Part shown: one piece after another, positions 9,201 to 17,806 of the stretch
Position numbering within the stretch: the first letter of the stretch is position 1
How the letters are laid out: each line of letters begins with the position of its first letter
Assembly (NCBI GenBank): GCA_024710005.1
Contig: JANJVQ010000032.1
Location: 1 to 64,000 of the forward strand
DNA: 64,000 nucleotides
Direction of reading: 5' to 3'
Source: Paludibacter sp.
Lineage (GTDB): Bacteria > Bacteroidota > Bacteroidia > Bacteroidales > Paludibacteraceae
Translations under genes and position numbers: made by a program
The notes under the pieces: model-generated
What the model saw: the letters and a program-made list of their open reading frames with translations, nothing else
What the model was told of the DNA's origin: nothing
Databases searched by the model: none

Positions 9201-12200
9201 CGATTTTGAAACTTCCAACATCGAATACATTGAATTCTGGATGATGGATCCGTTCATTTACAATGACGGAAGCGATAAAGGAGGAGAATTATACTTCAAC
9301 TTAGGCGATATCAGTGAAGATGTACTGAAAGATGGTAAAAAATTCTTTGAACACGGATTACCGCTGGATGATGACCCCGCCAAAACAGAACCAACAGTTT
9401 GGGGCGTAGTACCCCGTGTGCAGTCAACCGTAACTGCTTTCGACAACACAGCAGGAGCCAGAGCCAAACAGGATGTAGGATTAAATGGGCTCCCGACAGA
9501 AAAAGAATTTATATTTCCGACCTATCGCAGCTATGTCGATTCAATTCTGGCAAAAGTGAATGTAGCTACCCGCCAGCGGATGCAGCAAGACCCGTTTTCA
9601 CCACTCAACGACCCTGCCGGCGACAATTACAGTTTCTACCGTAATCCGGCTTACGATCAGCAGGAAGCTGGTATTTTAACCCGATATAAACGCTTTAACG
9701 GTACAGAAGGAAACTCACCGGATGCAACTAACAGTGATCTTTCCTACACAACAACAGCGACATCTTTGCCTGACAATGAAGACATCAACAACGACAACAC
9801 GCTGAATGAATATGAGCGATATTTCCAGTATCGTGTTGAGATAAAGCCGGAAAAAATGGTGGTTGGTACAAACTACATCACGGATAAGATTACCTCTAAT
9901 GTTAAGTTAGCCAACAACAACATCGAACAGGTAAGCTGGTACCAGTTTAAAATTCCATTGAGGGAGTTTGATGATAAGGTGGGTAATATCCGCAATTTCA
10001 AGTCAATTCGTTTCATACGCATGTTTATGACAGGCTTTGAACAGGAAAAGCACTTACGTTTTGCTGCACTTGATTTAGTAAGGGGTGAATGGAGAAACTA
10101 CACCAAAATATTGCACGAACCGGGTAAAACTCCCGTATCAGAAGGTAAGCTGGATGTTCAGGCAGTAAATATCGAGGAAAATTCAGAAAAAACACCGGTG
10201 AACTACATTTTGCCTCCGGGTATTACCCGTGCTACCGACCCGGGGCAACCCCAGCTGATTCAGCAGAATGAACAATCCATGCTGATGAAAATCACCGGAC
10301 TGGCTCCCGGCGATGCGAGAGCAGTGTATAAGAACACATCTTATGACATGCGTCAATACAAACGATTACAGATGTTTGTACATGCCGAAAAACTGATCAA
10401 TGACGAATATAATTTAAAGGACAATGAACTGACTTGTTTTATCCGCATCGGATCCGATATGGTCAATAATTACTATGAATATGAAGTGCCACTGATGTTA
10501 ACTCCTCATGGCATATACAGTTCAAGCAGCACGCGTGACCGTGAAGTCGTTTGGCACCCCGACAATATGATTGATTTTCCTTTTGAAGCCCTGACAGAAG
10601 TCAAACTAAGAAGAAACAAAGCCAAAGGTAATTCACAGGCGATATCAAATTTAACCCCGTTTACAGTTGCCGATCCTAAAAAGCCCAGAAACAGCATCAC
10701 GGTTGTAGGTAACCCTACCATTGCTGAAGTTGAAAACATCATGATTGGAGTCCGTAACAGGAGCAACAATTTAAAATCGGCTGAAATCTGGGTAAACGAG
10801 TTGCGCATGTCGCAATTCAATGAAGAAAGCGGTTGGGCTGCCCTCGCAAATCTGGCTTTAGGACTCTCTGATTTGGGGAGCATTAATTTGGCCGGTCGTA
10901 TCGAAACTGCCGGTTATGGTAGTCTCGAAAGCAACGTGATGGAAAGAAGAAATGACGACCTTTACCAAATGAATTTTTCAACTTCATTGGAGTTAGGCCG
11001 TTTTTTACCCAAAGAAGCCAAGGTACAATTACCTGCTTATTTCTCCTATACGAATGAAACGCTCAGTCCAAAATACAACCCGCTGGACCAGGATGTTACG
11101 CTGGAAGAATCTTTAAATAACCTGGACTCTGAAGCGGCAAGAGACTCCTTATTGCTGATCTCTCAAACCGTACATACATCTAAAAACTTCACGATATCAT
11201 CAGCCAAAGTAAATATCAAGAGTAAGAAACCGCAGTTTTACGATCCGGCTAACCTTTCTTTCTCCTATTCTTTTTCTGAAACCAACCAACACAGTGCTGA
11301 AGTGGAGCAAAATCTAATCAAACAGGAAAGAGCTTCATTAAACTACAACTTCAGTTTTGAAAACAAACCTTTTGAACCATTTAAGGAAACAAAAGGATTA
11401 GATAAACCGGCTGCCAAACTGATTAAAGAACTGAATTTTAACTACCTGCCCAATTCCATCGGGTTCAACACCAACATGAACAGACAGTATTCACAAATTA
11501 AACTCCGTGATTTCAATACTGATTTGGGTGGAAGCGCCGGAAACGACGCATTAGATGTTACTTTCAGTAAGGACTTTATGTGGAACCGGCAGTTCGACAT
11601 CAAATGGGATTTGACAAAAGCATTAAAACTAAGTCTGCAAACAGCCACCAATGCCATCATCGAAGAGCCATATTATACCCCTGAATTCGGACGGGAACAT
11701 TATGAGCTATGGCGTGACTCAGTCTGGTCCAGTATTCGCAAACTGGGAACTCCCTACACTTATCAGCAGGTCTTCACAGCTTCCTGGGCCATTCCGGTAA
11801 ATAAAATTCCGCTGTTCGACTGGATTAACTCTGTAAACACCTCATACAATGCAAACTACAACTGGAACCGTTCTGCCCGGTTGAAAGACATGGATGATTT
11901 TGGAAACACAGCGACCAGTACGCGTTCTTATCAGGTTGACGGACAGTTTAACATGGAAACACTGTATAATAAATCAGCCTATCTCAAAGAAGTCAATTCA
12001 AGATTTACAGGTAATCAAAGAAAAGTGCCTAACCCTAATTTCAAACCTAAAACCTACAATGAGGTAGTAAACATTGAGAAAGGTAAGAAAACGACCGTAC
12101 GACATCGCTTGGGTACCACTTATTTCAACCTGAATGCCACCGATAAACAAGGTAATAAGATAAAACTGAAATACAACACCGTAAACCCGTCGGATATAGA

Positions 12201-13716
12201 AATTTTGAGTTTAAACAGCCTTGACAGCGTATCGGTTACTTTGGTTACCTACGATCCGAATGTCAGGACGGTAACACAAAACATCACCGACATAGCTACC
12301 CGCGTATTGATGTCAATTCGCAGGGGTTCTATCACCTACCGTGAAACCAACAGCATGGTGATACCCGGATTTTTACCCAATGTCGAAATTTTCGGTCAGC
12401 AGGTGATGGATAACGGGACCTATGCTCCCGGTTTAGACTTTGCTTTTGGATTGCATAACAACAACACCATTAGCAATGCCATTGACCAGGGGTGGTTGTT
12501 TATGAGTGATTCGATTATCAACCCGGCAAACACGGCTATGACCTCCGATTTAGATCTGAAAATGAACCTGGAGCCTATACCCGGACTCAAAATTGACTTG
12601 AATGCCAAACGTTATGAAGCTTCCAATACAACGATTCAGTATATGTTCGCGGGTATGCCGACAACCTTCAACGGAAGTTTCAATATCACGCAGGTTGCGC
12701 TGGCAACAGCTTTCAAGCCCATAGGCACAGCTGAAAACAATTACAATTCGGATGTATTCAATCAGTTCCTGAGCAATCGTACATTTTTCAGGAATAAATT
12801 AAACGCCCAATATAAAGGCACCCGTTATCCTACAACAGGATTTTTAAGCAATTATCCCATAGAATTTTACGATGATGACCCCAACAAGAAAGAATTCAGC
12901 CTCAATTCATCAGAAGTATTGATTCCGGCGTTTTTATCAGCTTATACCGGACGAGATCCCGAAAGGATGGAAACCAAACCATTTCTGTCTTTCCTCAGCA
13001 TGTTACCGAACTGGCGTGCCAACTACGATGGTTTATCCCGCATTCCCTGGGTAAAGGATAAGTTCCGCTCTATCAGCATTACCCATGCCTACACCTGTCG
13101 TTACAGCATCGGTTCGTATACCTCCTACTCCACCTGGGTAGCCATGGGTAACGACGATAATGCACTTGGTTATATCCGCGATGTGCAATCCAACAACCCG
13201 ATTCCGGCATCGCCTTATGACATTTCTTCTGTGTCGCTGACAGAACAATTCAGTCCGCTTATCGGTATCAATGCAGCTCTCAAAAACAGCATGACCACCA
13301 AATTAGAGTATAAAAAACAACGTAACCTGGCCTTGAATCTATCCAACACACAAATGATAGATGCCATGACAGATGAATTTGTGATTGGTTTCGGGTATGT
13401 GGTCAAAGATTTTGATGTCATCCTGAAATTAAAAAACAGCACACAATCCAGGATTAAAAACGATTTGAAAATCAATGCAGATTTTTCGTATAAAGACATC
13501 AAATCCTTGTTGCGAAAAATTGATGAAGGATTGACTCAGGCTTCCAGCGGGAACAAGTTATTAACCATGAAAATCATGGCTGATTATGTATTCAGTTCGA
13601 AAGTCAACATTCAAATGTTTTATGACCGGCAAGTCAGCACACCGCTCATTTCTTCTTCTTTCCCTGTATCTTCCAGCAATTTCGGGGTAAGTTTTAAATT
13701 CATGTTAACAAGATAA
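6277..13716 (+). CDS. sprA: SprA/Sov family outer-membrane protein, type IX secretion translocon
   Basis: A giant protein of 2479 residues, which is the size class of SprA (Sov in Porphyromonas). In the family it forms the very large outer-membrane barrel through which type IX cargo leaves the cell, and it was first described as a gliding-motility surface protein. A hydrophobic signal segment (residues about 5-24) starts the protein. The rest is rich in alternating aromatic strands and N/T/S turns, and the C-terminus ends in a strand with a terminal-type motif (FGVSFKFMLTR), as expected for a barrel. The gene follows ruvA closely and is followed 33 bases later by an MFS transporter. No other type IX component is in the window. 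Confidence 0.93.
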   Translation: MVLKSRILFLTLFFLVILGSVSGVLNTLSEPELLYQEPVSQPDNNTQETTTPKDFSISKTTLDDFETIKQQVPLDAPLPDNVKTTVEYDIRSGNYVMRTKVGDMEIATPFTLTGKEYYDFSAKKEQNTYWKELNSKAEVDNEEKFSITDIKFDIGKADKVFGPGGVQIKTQGSAELIFGVKTNKLDNPALTERMRKSTMFDFDEKIQMNVTGSVGDKVNFNMNYNTESTFDFDQKLVKLNYKGNEDDIIRAIQAGNVSMQLNSSLITGSTALFGLRTDLQFGKLSVSAIASQQESETKTVSSRGGAQTTKYEVNIDNYDENRHFFIGHHFRENFETAMSRLPFISSGITINRIEVWITNKRANYDEARNIIAFMDLGEHTRIDNSHWQPTGSSSNPYNDANTLYQEIKNLGDEVRDIKRTNAVLAANLGAFGINGGEDYEKIESARRLNPSEYSFNPTLGILSLRSTLNPDEVVGIAYEYTQGGNVYQVGEFSTDQVQAPNALIVKLLKGTSQSPQLPTWDLMLKNVYYLGAMQMQKENFELNIVFRNDSIGTNLRYITEGDIKNQLLIRVMNLDRLDLKQNTNPDGKFDYIEGYTAFSSSGRIMFPVLEPFGSHLKKMIGNDQIAEKYIFQELYDSTLVVARELSEKNKFMIEGEYKASSGSEIRLNAMNVPRGSVTVTAGGATLRENVDYIVDYTMGTVNVINQSIIESGTQVDVKLENQSMFNMQRKTMLGTHMEYQFSKDFSVGGTIMRLSEMPLTKKVNTGNEPIANTIWGLNTAWKGQSQWLTNMLDKLPFVDATAPSTIAFNAEFAQLLPGHHKAVGSEGYAYLDDFESTKTSFNINYPFNWYLASTPSMFPESALSNQVAYGNNRALLSWYFVDPLLNQDKPSTPANLRNNLESQSNHYTRTVLIPEIFPNRDTPSTLTTSMTVMNLSFYPTERGPYNLDVEGMDENGNLKFPDKRWGGIMRKLDVTDFETSNIEYIEFWMMDPFIYNDGSDKGGELYFNLGDISEDVLKDGKKFFEHGLPLDDDPAKTEPTVWGVVPRVQSTVTAFDNTAGARAKQDVGLNGLPTEKEFIFPTYRSYVDSILAKVNVATRQRMQQDPFSPLNDPAGDNYSFYRNPAYDQQEAGILTRYKRFNGTEGNSPDATNSDLSYTTTATSLPDNEDINNDNTLNEYERYFQYRVEIKPEKMVVGTNYITDKITSNVKLANNNIEQVSWYQFKIPLREFDDKVGNIRNFKSIRFIRMFMTGFEQEKHLRFAALDLVRGEWRNYTKILHEPGKTPVSEGKLDVQAVNIEENSEKTPVNYILPPGITRATDPGQPQLIQQNEQSMLMKITGLAPGDARAVYKNTSYDMRQYKRLQMFVHAEKLINDEYNLKDNELTCFIRIGSDMVNNYYEYEVPLMLTPHGIYSSSSTRDREVVWHPDNMIDFPFEALTEVKLRRNKAKGNSQAISNLTPFTVADPKKPRNSITVVGNPTIAEVENIMIGVRNRSNNLKSAEIWVNELRMSQFNEESGWAALANLALGLSDLGSINLAGRIETAGYGSLESNVMERRNDDLYQMNFSTSLELGRFLPKEAKVQLPAYFSYTNETLSPKYNPLDQDVTLEESLNNLDSEAARDSLLLISQTVHTSKNFTISSAKVNIKSKKPQFYDPANLSFSYSFSETNQHSAEVEQNLIKQERASLNYNFSFENKPFEPFKETKGLDKPAAKLIKELNFNYLPNSIGFNTNMNRQYSQIKLRDFNTDLGGSAGNDALDVTFSKDFMWNRQFDIKWDLTKALKLSLQTATNAIIEEPYYTPEFGREHYELWRDSVWSSIRKLGTPYTYQQVFTASWAIPVNKIPLFDWINSVNTSYNANYNWNRSARLKDMDDFGNTATSTRSYQVDGQFNMETLYNKSAYLKEVNSRFTGNQRKVPNPNFKPKTYNEVVNIEKGKKTTVRHRLGTTYFNLNATDKQGNKIKLKYNTVNPSDIEILSLNSLDSVSVTLVTYDPNVRTVTQNITDIATRVLMSIRRGSITYRETNSMVIPGFLPNVEIFGQQVMDNGTYAPGLDFAFGLHNNNTISNAIDQGWLFMSDSIINPANTAMTSDLDLKMNLEPIPGLKIDLNAKRYEASNTTIQYMFAGMPTTFNGSFNITQVALATAFKPIGTAENNYNSDVFNQFLSNRTFFRNKLNAQYKGTRYPTTGFLSNYPIEFYDDDPNKKEFSLNSSEVLIPAFLSAYTGRDPERMETKPFLSFLSMLPNWRANYDGLSRIPWVKDKFRSISITHAYTCRYSIGSYTSYSTWVAMGNDDNALGYIRDVQSNNPIPASPYDISSVSLTEQFSPLIGINAALKNSMTTKLEYKKQRNLALNLSNTQMIDAMTDEFVIGFGYVVKDFDVILKLKNSTQSRIKNDLKINADFSYKDIKSLLRKIDEGLTQASSGNKLLTMKIMADYVFSSKVNIQMFYDRQVSTPLISSSFPVSSSNFGVSFKFMLTR

Positions 13717-13749
13717 ATCAAATAATCACTTAAAAACTTCACACATTGT

Positions 13750-15018
13750 ATGAATCAGGAAAAAATCACTAACCGATGGATACCGGTAATTGCCGCGGTA
13801 GTCATCCAGTTTTGTCTCGGAACAGCTTACATCTGGTCCGTTTTTCAAACCGGCATTGCCAACAAAGTATTCAATGGCGATAACGCGTCTGCTGCATTGA
13901 CATTTTCTCTGTTGCTGGGAACATTAGCATTCGGAAGTACCTTCGGAGGCCGACTTCAGGATAAAAAAACGCCGGGACCGGTTGTATTCTGGGGTGGATT
14001 GGTGTTGGGAGCCGGTTTTATTCTTGCATCGTTTACTTCTCCTTCATTTCCATGGTTATTGTGGATTGCTTATGGACTGTTGGGCGGTTTTGGCATGGGT
14101 ATGATTTACTCCAGTCTGATTGCTACCTGTCAGAAATGGTTTCCGGATAAACGCGGACTGATTACCGGTATCATCGTATCGGCATTGGGATTTGGCGGAG
14201 TCATCTTCACACCGATTGCCCGTGCATTGATAAAAAATGCAGGCGAATTACAAACTTTTATGTGGTTGGGTATCATTTTCATCGTCATATCGGTAATTGG
14301 TTCACTTTTTATTAAAAATCCTCCGAAAGGTTTTATCCCGAAAGGTTTTGATATGGACAGCATTGCCAAAAAGAACGGTACGAACTGTTTTACTTCCCGT
14401 GAGATGCTGAAAACGCCACAATTCTACCTCGTAGCTTTCACTTTTTTACTGGCTTGTATGGCGGGTCTGATGATGATAGGTTTCACAGCGCCTATTGCCA
14501 TTGCCAAAGGACTATCACCTGAAGTGGCTGCAACCGGTGTGATGATTATTGCTTTGTTCAACTCCTTCGGTCGGGTTTTCTGGGGCGGTATTTCAGATAA
14601 AATGGGACGCAGAACTACCTTGCTGACTTTGTTAATCATGACGGCCGTATTGATTTTGTTGGTCAATGTAGTCAACGGAATTATGTTATTGGTTTTAATT
14701 GCCTTAATCGGATTTTCATACGGTGGTTTTCTCGGCGTGTTTCCGGTTATCACAGCCGATTTCTGGGGCATGAAAAACATGGGATCCAACTACGGTATCA
14801 TCCTACTTGGTTTTGGACTGGGTGCTATCATCTCATCTTACATCGCCGGTTATTTTAAAAACTTAGCAAATGTAACCGAAACAATCGATGGTATAACCAA
14901 AGTGGTAGCCGTTGACCTGACAAAGATGCAACCTGCATTTATCATTGCATCAGGTGCAGCGGTAGTTGGAGCGATATTAATCGCGTTGCTGAAAAAGCCG
15001 AAGCATATTAGCGAGTAA
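13750..15018 (+). CDS. OFA-family MFS transporter (oxalate/formate antiporter-like)
   Basis: A 422-residue inner-membrane transporter with about twelve hydrophobic segments. The N-terminus (NRWIPVIAAVVIQFCLGTAYIWSVF) has the tryptophan-rich first helix typical of the oxalate:formate antiporter family. The inter-helix loop GGRLQDKKTPG matches the MFS signature region, and GRVFWGGISDKMGRR repeats it in the second half. Members of this family exchange small carboxylates such as oxalate, formate or lactate; the substrate here cannot be read from sequence. It lies 33 bases after sprA and faces dnaB convergently with a short gap and no evident terminator. Confidence 0.85.
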   Translation: MNQEKITNRWIPVIAAVVIQFCLGTAYIWSVFQTGIANKVFNGDNASAALTFSLLLGTLAFGSTFGGRLQDKKTPGPVVFWGGLVLGAGFILASFTSPSFPWLLWIAYGLLGGFGMGMIYSSLIATCQKWFPDKRGLITGIIVSALGFGGVIFTPIARALIKNAGELQTFMWLGIIFIVISVIGSLFIKNPPKGFIPKGFDMDSIAKKNGTNCFTSREMLKTPQFYLVAFTFLLACMAGLMMIGFTAPIAIAKGLSPEVAATGVMIIALFNSFGRVFWGGISDKMGRRTTLLTLLIMTAVLILLVNVVNGIMLLVLIALIGFSYGGFLGVFPVITADFWGMKNMGSNYGIILLGFGLGAIISSYIAGYFKNLANVTETIDGITKVVAVDLTKMQPAFIIASGAAVVGAILIALLKKPKHISE

Positions 15019-15050
15019 TGACAAGCAAGATGACCTGAGACTGTCGACCT

Positions 15051-16601
15051 TTAAAACGGTGTTTCATCACTTTTTGCATACCCGCCAAAAGGTGAAGCCG
15101 AACCAAATTCTTTATTGGCATGTCCATTGAATGTGCTGTCGTTCATTTTAGATGAAATAGTCTGGTATCCTCCGTGTACCGGACTATTTTCATCATCATC
15201 GTCATCTTTATTCATGAATTTGGCATACACATTCTTGAATTTCAATTGAATATCTCCTGTAGCCCCGTTACGGTGTTTTGCCACAATAATTTCAGCAATA
15301 CCCAACAGGGAATTTCCTTGCGCATCTTCTGTAAGTTTATAATATTCAGGGCGGTGGATAAAGCATACCATGTCAGCATCCTGCTCAATTGCACCGGATT
15401 CACGCAGGTCAGACAACTGCGGACGCTTACCTTCAATCCCGGTACGACCTTCCACCCCACGGTTCAACTGTGAAAGTGCGATGATGGGAATATCCAGTTC
15501 CTTTGCCAGTCCTTTTAACGACCGGGAAATAATACTAACTTCCTGCTCCCTGCTCCCGAAACTCATTCCTGATGCATTCATCAACTGAAGGTAGTCGATG
15601 ATGATGCATTGTATTTTGTGTTCGCGAACTAATCTGCGCGCTTTACTTCTCAGTTCAAATATAGATAAACTGGGGGTATCATCGATAAAAACTGGTGCAT
15701 CCATCAACTGCGTTACGTCTCTGTCGAACTTTTCCCATTCGTAGGCATCTAACTGACCGTTTTTGATTTTCTCACCTTCGAGCTGACAAACATTCATAAT
15801 TAAACGGTTTACCAACTGCACATTCGACATTTCAAGAGAAAATACGGCAACAGGCGAATTGTAATCAACTGCCATGTTTTTGGCCATAGAAAGAATAAAG
15901 GCTGTTTTTCCCATCGCAGGACGGGCAGCAATAATGATTAAATCCGATCTTTGCCAGCCGGACGTAATTTTATCCAGACTGTGGAAACCACTTGGAACAC
16001 CACTCGCACCCTGCTTTTTAGCCGCCTGAATCATCCTGTTTCTGGCTTCCTCAATAACCGGATTGATCTGTACGACATCTTTTTTGAGGTTACGTTGCGA
16101 AATTTCGAACAACATACCTTCAGCCTCTTGCATGAGGTCGTCCACGTCCGTTTTGTCATCAAAAGCCTTGGTTTGAATTTCCGAGGAAACACGGATTAAC
16201 TCTCTTGCCAGATACTTCTGAACAATAATTCGGGCATGGTATTCAAGGTGGGCAGCTGAATTGACTTTGGCTGTGAGCAAGGTAATGTAGTAAGGACCGC
16301 CGACCTCATCAATGGTTCCATCCTTCCTGAGCTGTTCCGTTACCGTATGCATATCAACCGGTTGCTGATGGACAGCCAGCGATTGAATGGCTTCAAAAAT
16401 CCGCTGATGGGCAATTTTATAAAAACATTCCGGTTTAAGAATCTCCGATACCATCGAATAGGCATCCGTTTCGAGCATGATTGCACCCAGCACGGCCTCT
16501 TCCAGTTCAGGCGCCTGTGGCGGAAGTTTTCCAAATTCGTTGGCTGCAATTATCGGTGACTGATTCTGTCGTTTGTTATTATACGGTCTTTTTTCCGCCA
16601 T
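15051..16601 (-). CDS. dnaB: Replicative DNA helicase DnaB
   Basis: This 516-residue protein is the hexameric helicase of the replisome. The N-terminal domain (LPPQAPELEEAVLGAIML) is followed by the RecA-like domain with Walker A ARPAMGKTAF (about residue 225) and the Walker B region IIIDYLQLM. The SREQEVSIISRSLKGLAKEL and QLSDLRESGAIEQDAD motifs are conserved. No intein is present. The acidic low-complexity tail (DDDDDENS...) varies between Bacteroidetes. A textbook promoter lies 23 bases upstream. Confidence 0.97.
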   Translation of the reverse strand: MAEKRPYNNKRQNQSPIIAANEFGKLPPQAPELEEAVLGAIMLETDAYSMVSEILKPECFYKIAHQRIFEAIQSLAVHQQPVDMHTVTEQLRKDGTIDEVGGPYYITLLTAKVNSAAHLEYHARIIVQKYLARELIRVSSEIQTKAFDDKTDVDDLMQEAEGMLFEISQRNLKKDVVQINPVIEEARNRMIQAAKKQGASGVPSGFHSLDKITSGWQRSDLIIIAARPAMGKTAFILSMAKNMAVDYNSPVAVFSLEMSNVQLVNRLIMNVCQLEGEKIKNGQLDAYEWEKFDRDVTQLMDAPVFIDDTPSLSIFELRSKARRLVREHKIQCIIIDYLQLMNASGMSFGSREQEVSIISRSLKGLAKELDIPIIALSQLNRGVEGRTGIEGKRPQLSDLRESGAIEQDADMVCFIHRPEYYKLTEDAQGNSLLGIAEIIVAKHRNGATGDIQLKFKNVYAKFMNKDDDDDENSPVHGGYQTISSKMNDSTFNGHANKEFGSASPFGGYAKSDETPF

Positions 16602-16623
16602 GGTTGAATTATTAATTGGGAGG

Positions 16624-16653
16624 CAAATTTACACTTTTTACCCGCAAAGCCAA
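16624..16653 (-). promoter_or_regulatory. dnaB promoter
   Basis: On the minus strand a -33 TTG (16651-16653) and a -7 TAAATTTG (16624-16631) are separated by exactly 19 bases. This gives dnaB its own start in the gap after ispE. Confidence 0.7.
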
Positions 16654-16663
16654 TACAGAAATC

Positions 16664-17491
16664 TCAAAAGCTATCAACAAAAGTGAAATACTTATCAAAC
16701 GTTTTTAAACCATCGGGTATATCCTCAAATAAACCATAGACCGATGAACCTGAGCCTGACATGGATGCATAAACTGCTCCCATATTATATAAGGTATCTT
16801 TAATATTCTTAATAACAGGATATTTATTAAATACAGCCGTTTCAAAATCATTTTTCAGATACTTTTTCCATTCGGATACCGGCTCCGTAATTATTTCCAG
16901 TATCTTAGTCTCAGGATAACGGGGAGTAACAGCTGCATATGCTTCTGGTGTCGAAACATGCACATCCGGTTTAACCAAAACAAAATGATAACCCGCCAAC
17001 GAGATATCAACGGGAGAAAACACATCCCCTATTCCACTGGCAAATATAGGTCTGTTTCGAACAAAAACCGGACAATCAGCTCCCAGCTTCACTGCATACT
17101 TTTCCAATTCTCCATCAGAGAGATGCAGGTTAAACAATTCATTCAGCGCTTTCAGCATAAAGGCAGCATCAGAAGAACCTCCTCCAAGTCCGGCTCCAAA
17201 AGGAATATTTTTACGCAACTGAATATCTACCGGCTCAATATCAAAATCTTTCTGAATCAACCGCAATGCTTTTATAATCAAATTCTTTTCCGGGTCATCA
17301 GTAACCTCAGTCCCAAAAACTTCGAGGTTGTAGTCTATCTTGCGTGAATAAACGGTTTCACTCTTTGCAACATATAATTCATCTTTCAGTCCGATAGGAT
17401 AAAATATCGTTTCGATATTATGGTAACCGTCTGATCTCTTTTCAACGACATTCAATCCAATGTTTATTTTGGCATTAGGCAACAGGTGCAT
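16664..17491 (-). CDS. ispE: 4-diphosphocytidyl-2-C-methyl-D-erythritol kinase
   Basis: A GHMP-family kinase of 275 residues that phosphorylates CDP-methylerythritol in the MEP pathway to isoprenoids. The first motif LPNAKINIGLNV, the glycine-rich ATP loop PFGAGLGGGSSDAAFML and the C-terminal SMSGSGSSVYGLF are all present. A start at 17551 is possible but would add twenty residues (SSIQYFSIYY...) not found in the family, and it would precede the predicted promoter. I therefore take the ATG at 17489-17491. Confidence 0.93.
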   Translation of the reverse strand: MHLLPNAKINIGLNVVEKRSDGYHNIETIFYPIGLKDELYVAKSETVYSRKIDYNLEVFGTEVTDDPEKNLIIKALRLIQKDFDIEPVDIQLRKNIPFGAGLGGGSSDAAFMLKALNELFNLHLSDGELEKYAVKLGADCPVFVRNRPIFASGIGDVFSPVDISLAGYHFVLVKPDVHVSTPEAYAAVTPRYPETKILEIITEPVSEWKKYLKNDFETAVFNKYPVIKNIKDTLYNMGAVYASMSGSGSSVYGLFEDIPDGLKTFDKYFTFVDSF

Positions 17492-17548
17492 GTTAATATA
17501 CTGAAGTTGTTTTAAATAATATATGCTGAAATATTGTATTGATGACTG

Positions 17549-17556
17549 CAAAAATA
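17549..17556 (-). promoter_or_regulatory. -7 box of the ispE promoter
   Basis: TATTTTTG on the minus strand, 57 bases before the chosen ispE ATG and just downstream of the strong terminator at 17572-17603. This suggests ispE is started separately from the transcript that the terminator ends. Confidence 0.4.
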
Positions 17557-17571
17557 ATAATAATAACCGAT

Positions 17572-17603
17572 AAAAAAACCCGGGAATTAAATTAATTCCC
17601 GGG
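17572..17603 (-). terminator. Strong minus-strand terminator upstream of ispE
   Basis: A perfect 25-base palindrome with CCCGGGAATTAA arms (17579-17603) is followed on the minus strand by seven T (17572-17578). It has no T-run on the plus side, so it works on the minus strand, although no annotated gene lies immediately upstream on that strand. Confidence 0.75.
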
Positions 17604-17694
17604 CAAATAAACTATCAGAAAAATTCTCGGTTGTATATAATCAAGTGTTGTACACGATTTCGAAATTTGTCCAAATATGTCAGATGCAACAATC
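17572..17694 (-). ncRNA. Candidate small RNA (~120 nt) between the AraC-type gene and ispE
   Basis: On the minus strand a -7 box TACTTTTG lies at 17700-17707, and the strong terminator ends at 17572, giving a predicted RNA of roughly 120 bases. No AUG-initiated frame is visible in it. It begins with a small hairpin (TCAGAT and ATCTGA arms, 17681-17698). It could be an independent sRNA or an attenuated leader. This is inferred from signals only, and no known RNA family was recognised. Confidence 0.35.
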
Positions 17695-17729
17695 TGATGC
17701 AAAAGTAAAATGTAAATCTATTTCAGGTA

Positions 17730-17766
17730 GGACAATTGGTAAAAAAAAGAGGACAATAGGTAAAAA
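17730..17766. promoter_or_regulatory. Tandem 16-bp direct repeats, candidate AraC-type operator
   Basis: GGACAATTGGTAAAAA at 17730-17745 and GGACAATAGGTAAAAA at 17751-17766 are identical except for one base. They start 21 bases apart, two turns of the helix. They sit just upstream of the -7 box (17783) of the AraC-family gene, a position suited to an activator that binds as a tandem dimer. Confidence 0.5.
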
Positions 17767-17782
17767 GTATCTTTTTTTTATG

Positions 17783-17790
17783 TACGTTTG
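17783..17790 (+). promoter_or_regulatory. -7 box of the AraC-type regulator promoter
   Basis: TACGTTTG fits TAnnTTTG and lies 16 bases before the ATG at 17807. No -33 TTG is seen at normal spacing, which would be consistent with activator dependence. Confidence 0.5.
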
Positions 17791-17806
17791 CAACAAATTT
17801 CAGCTT

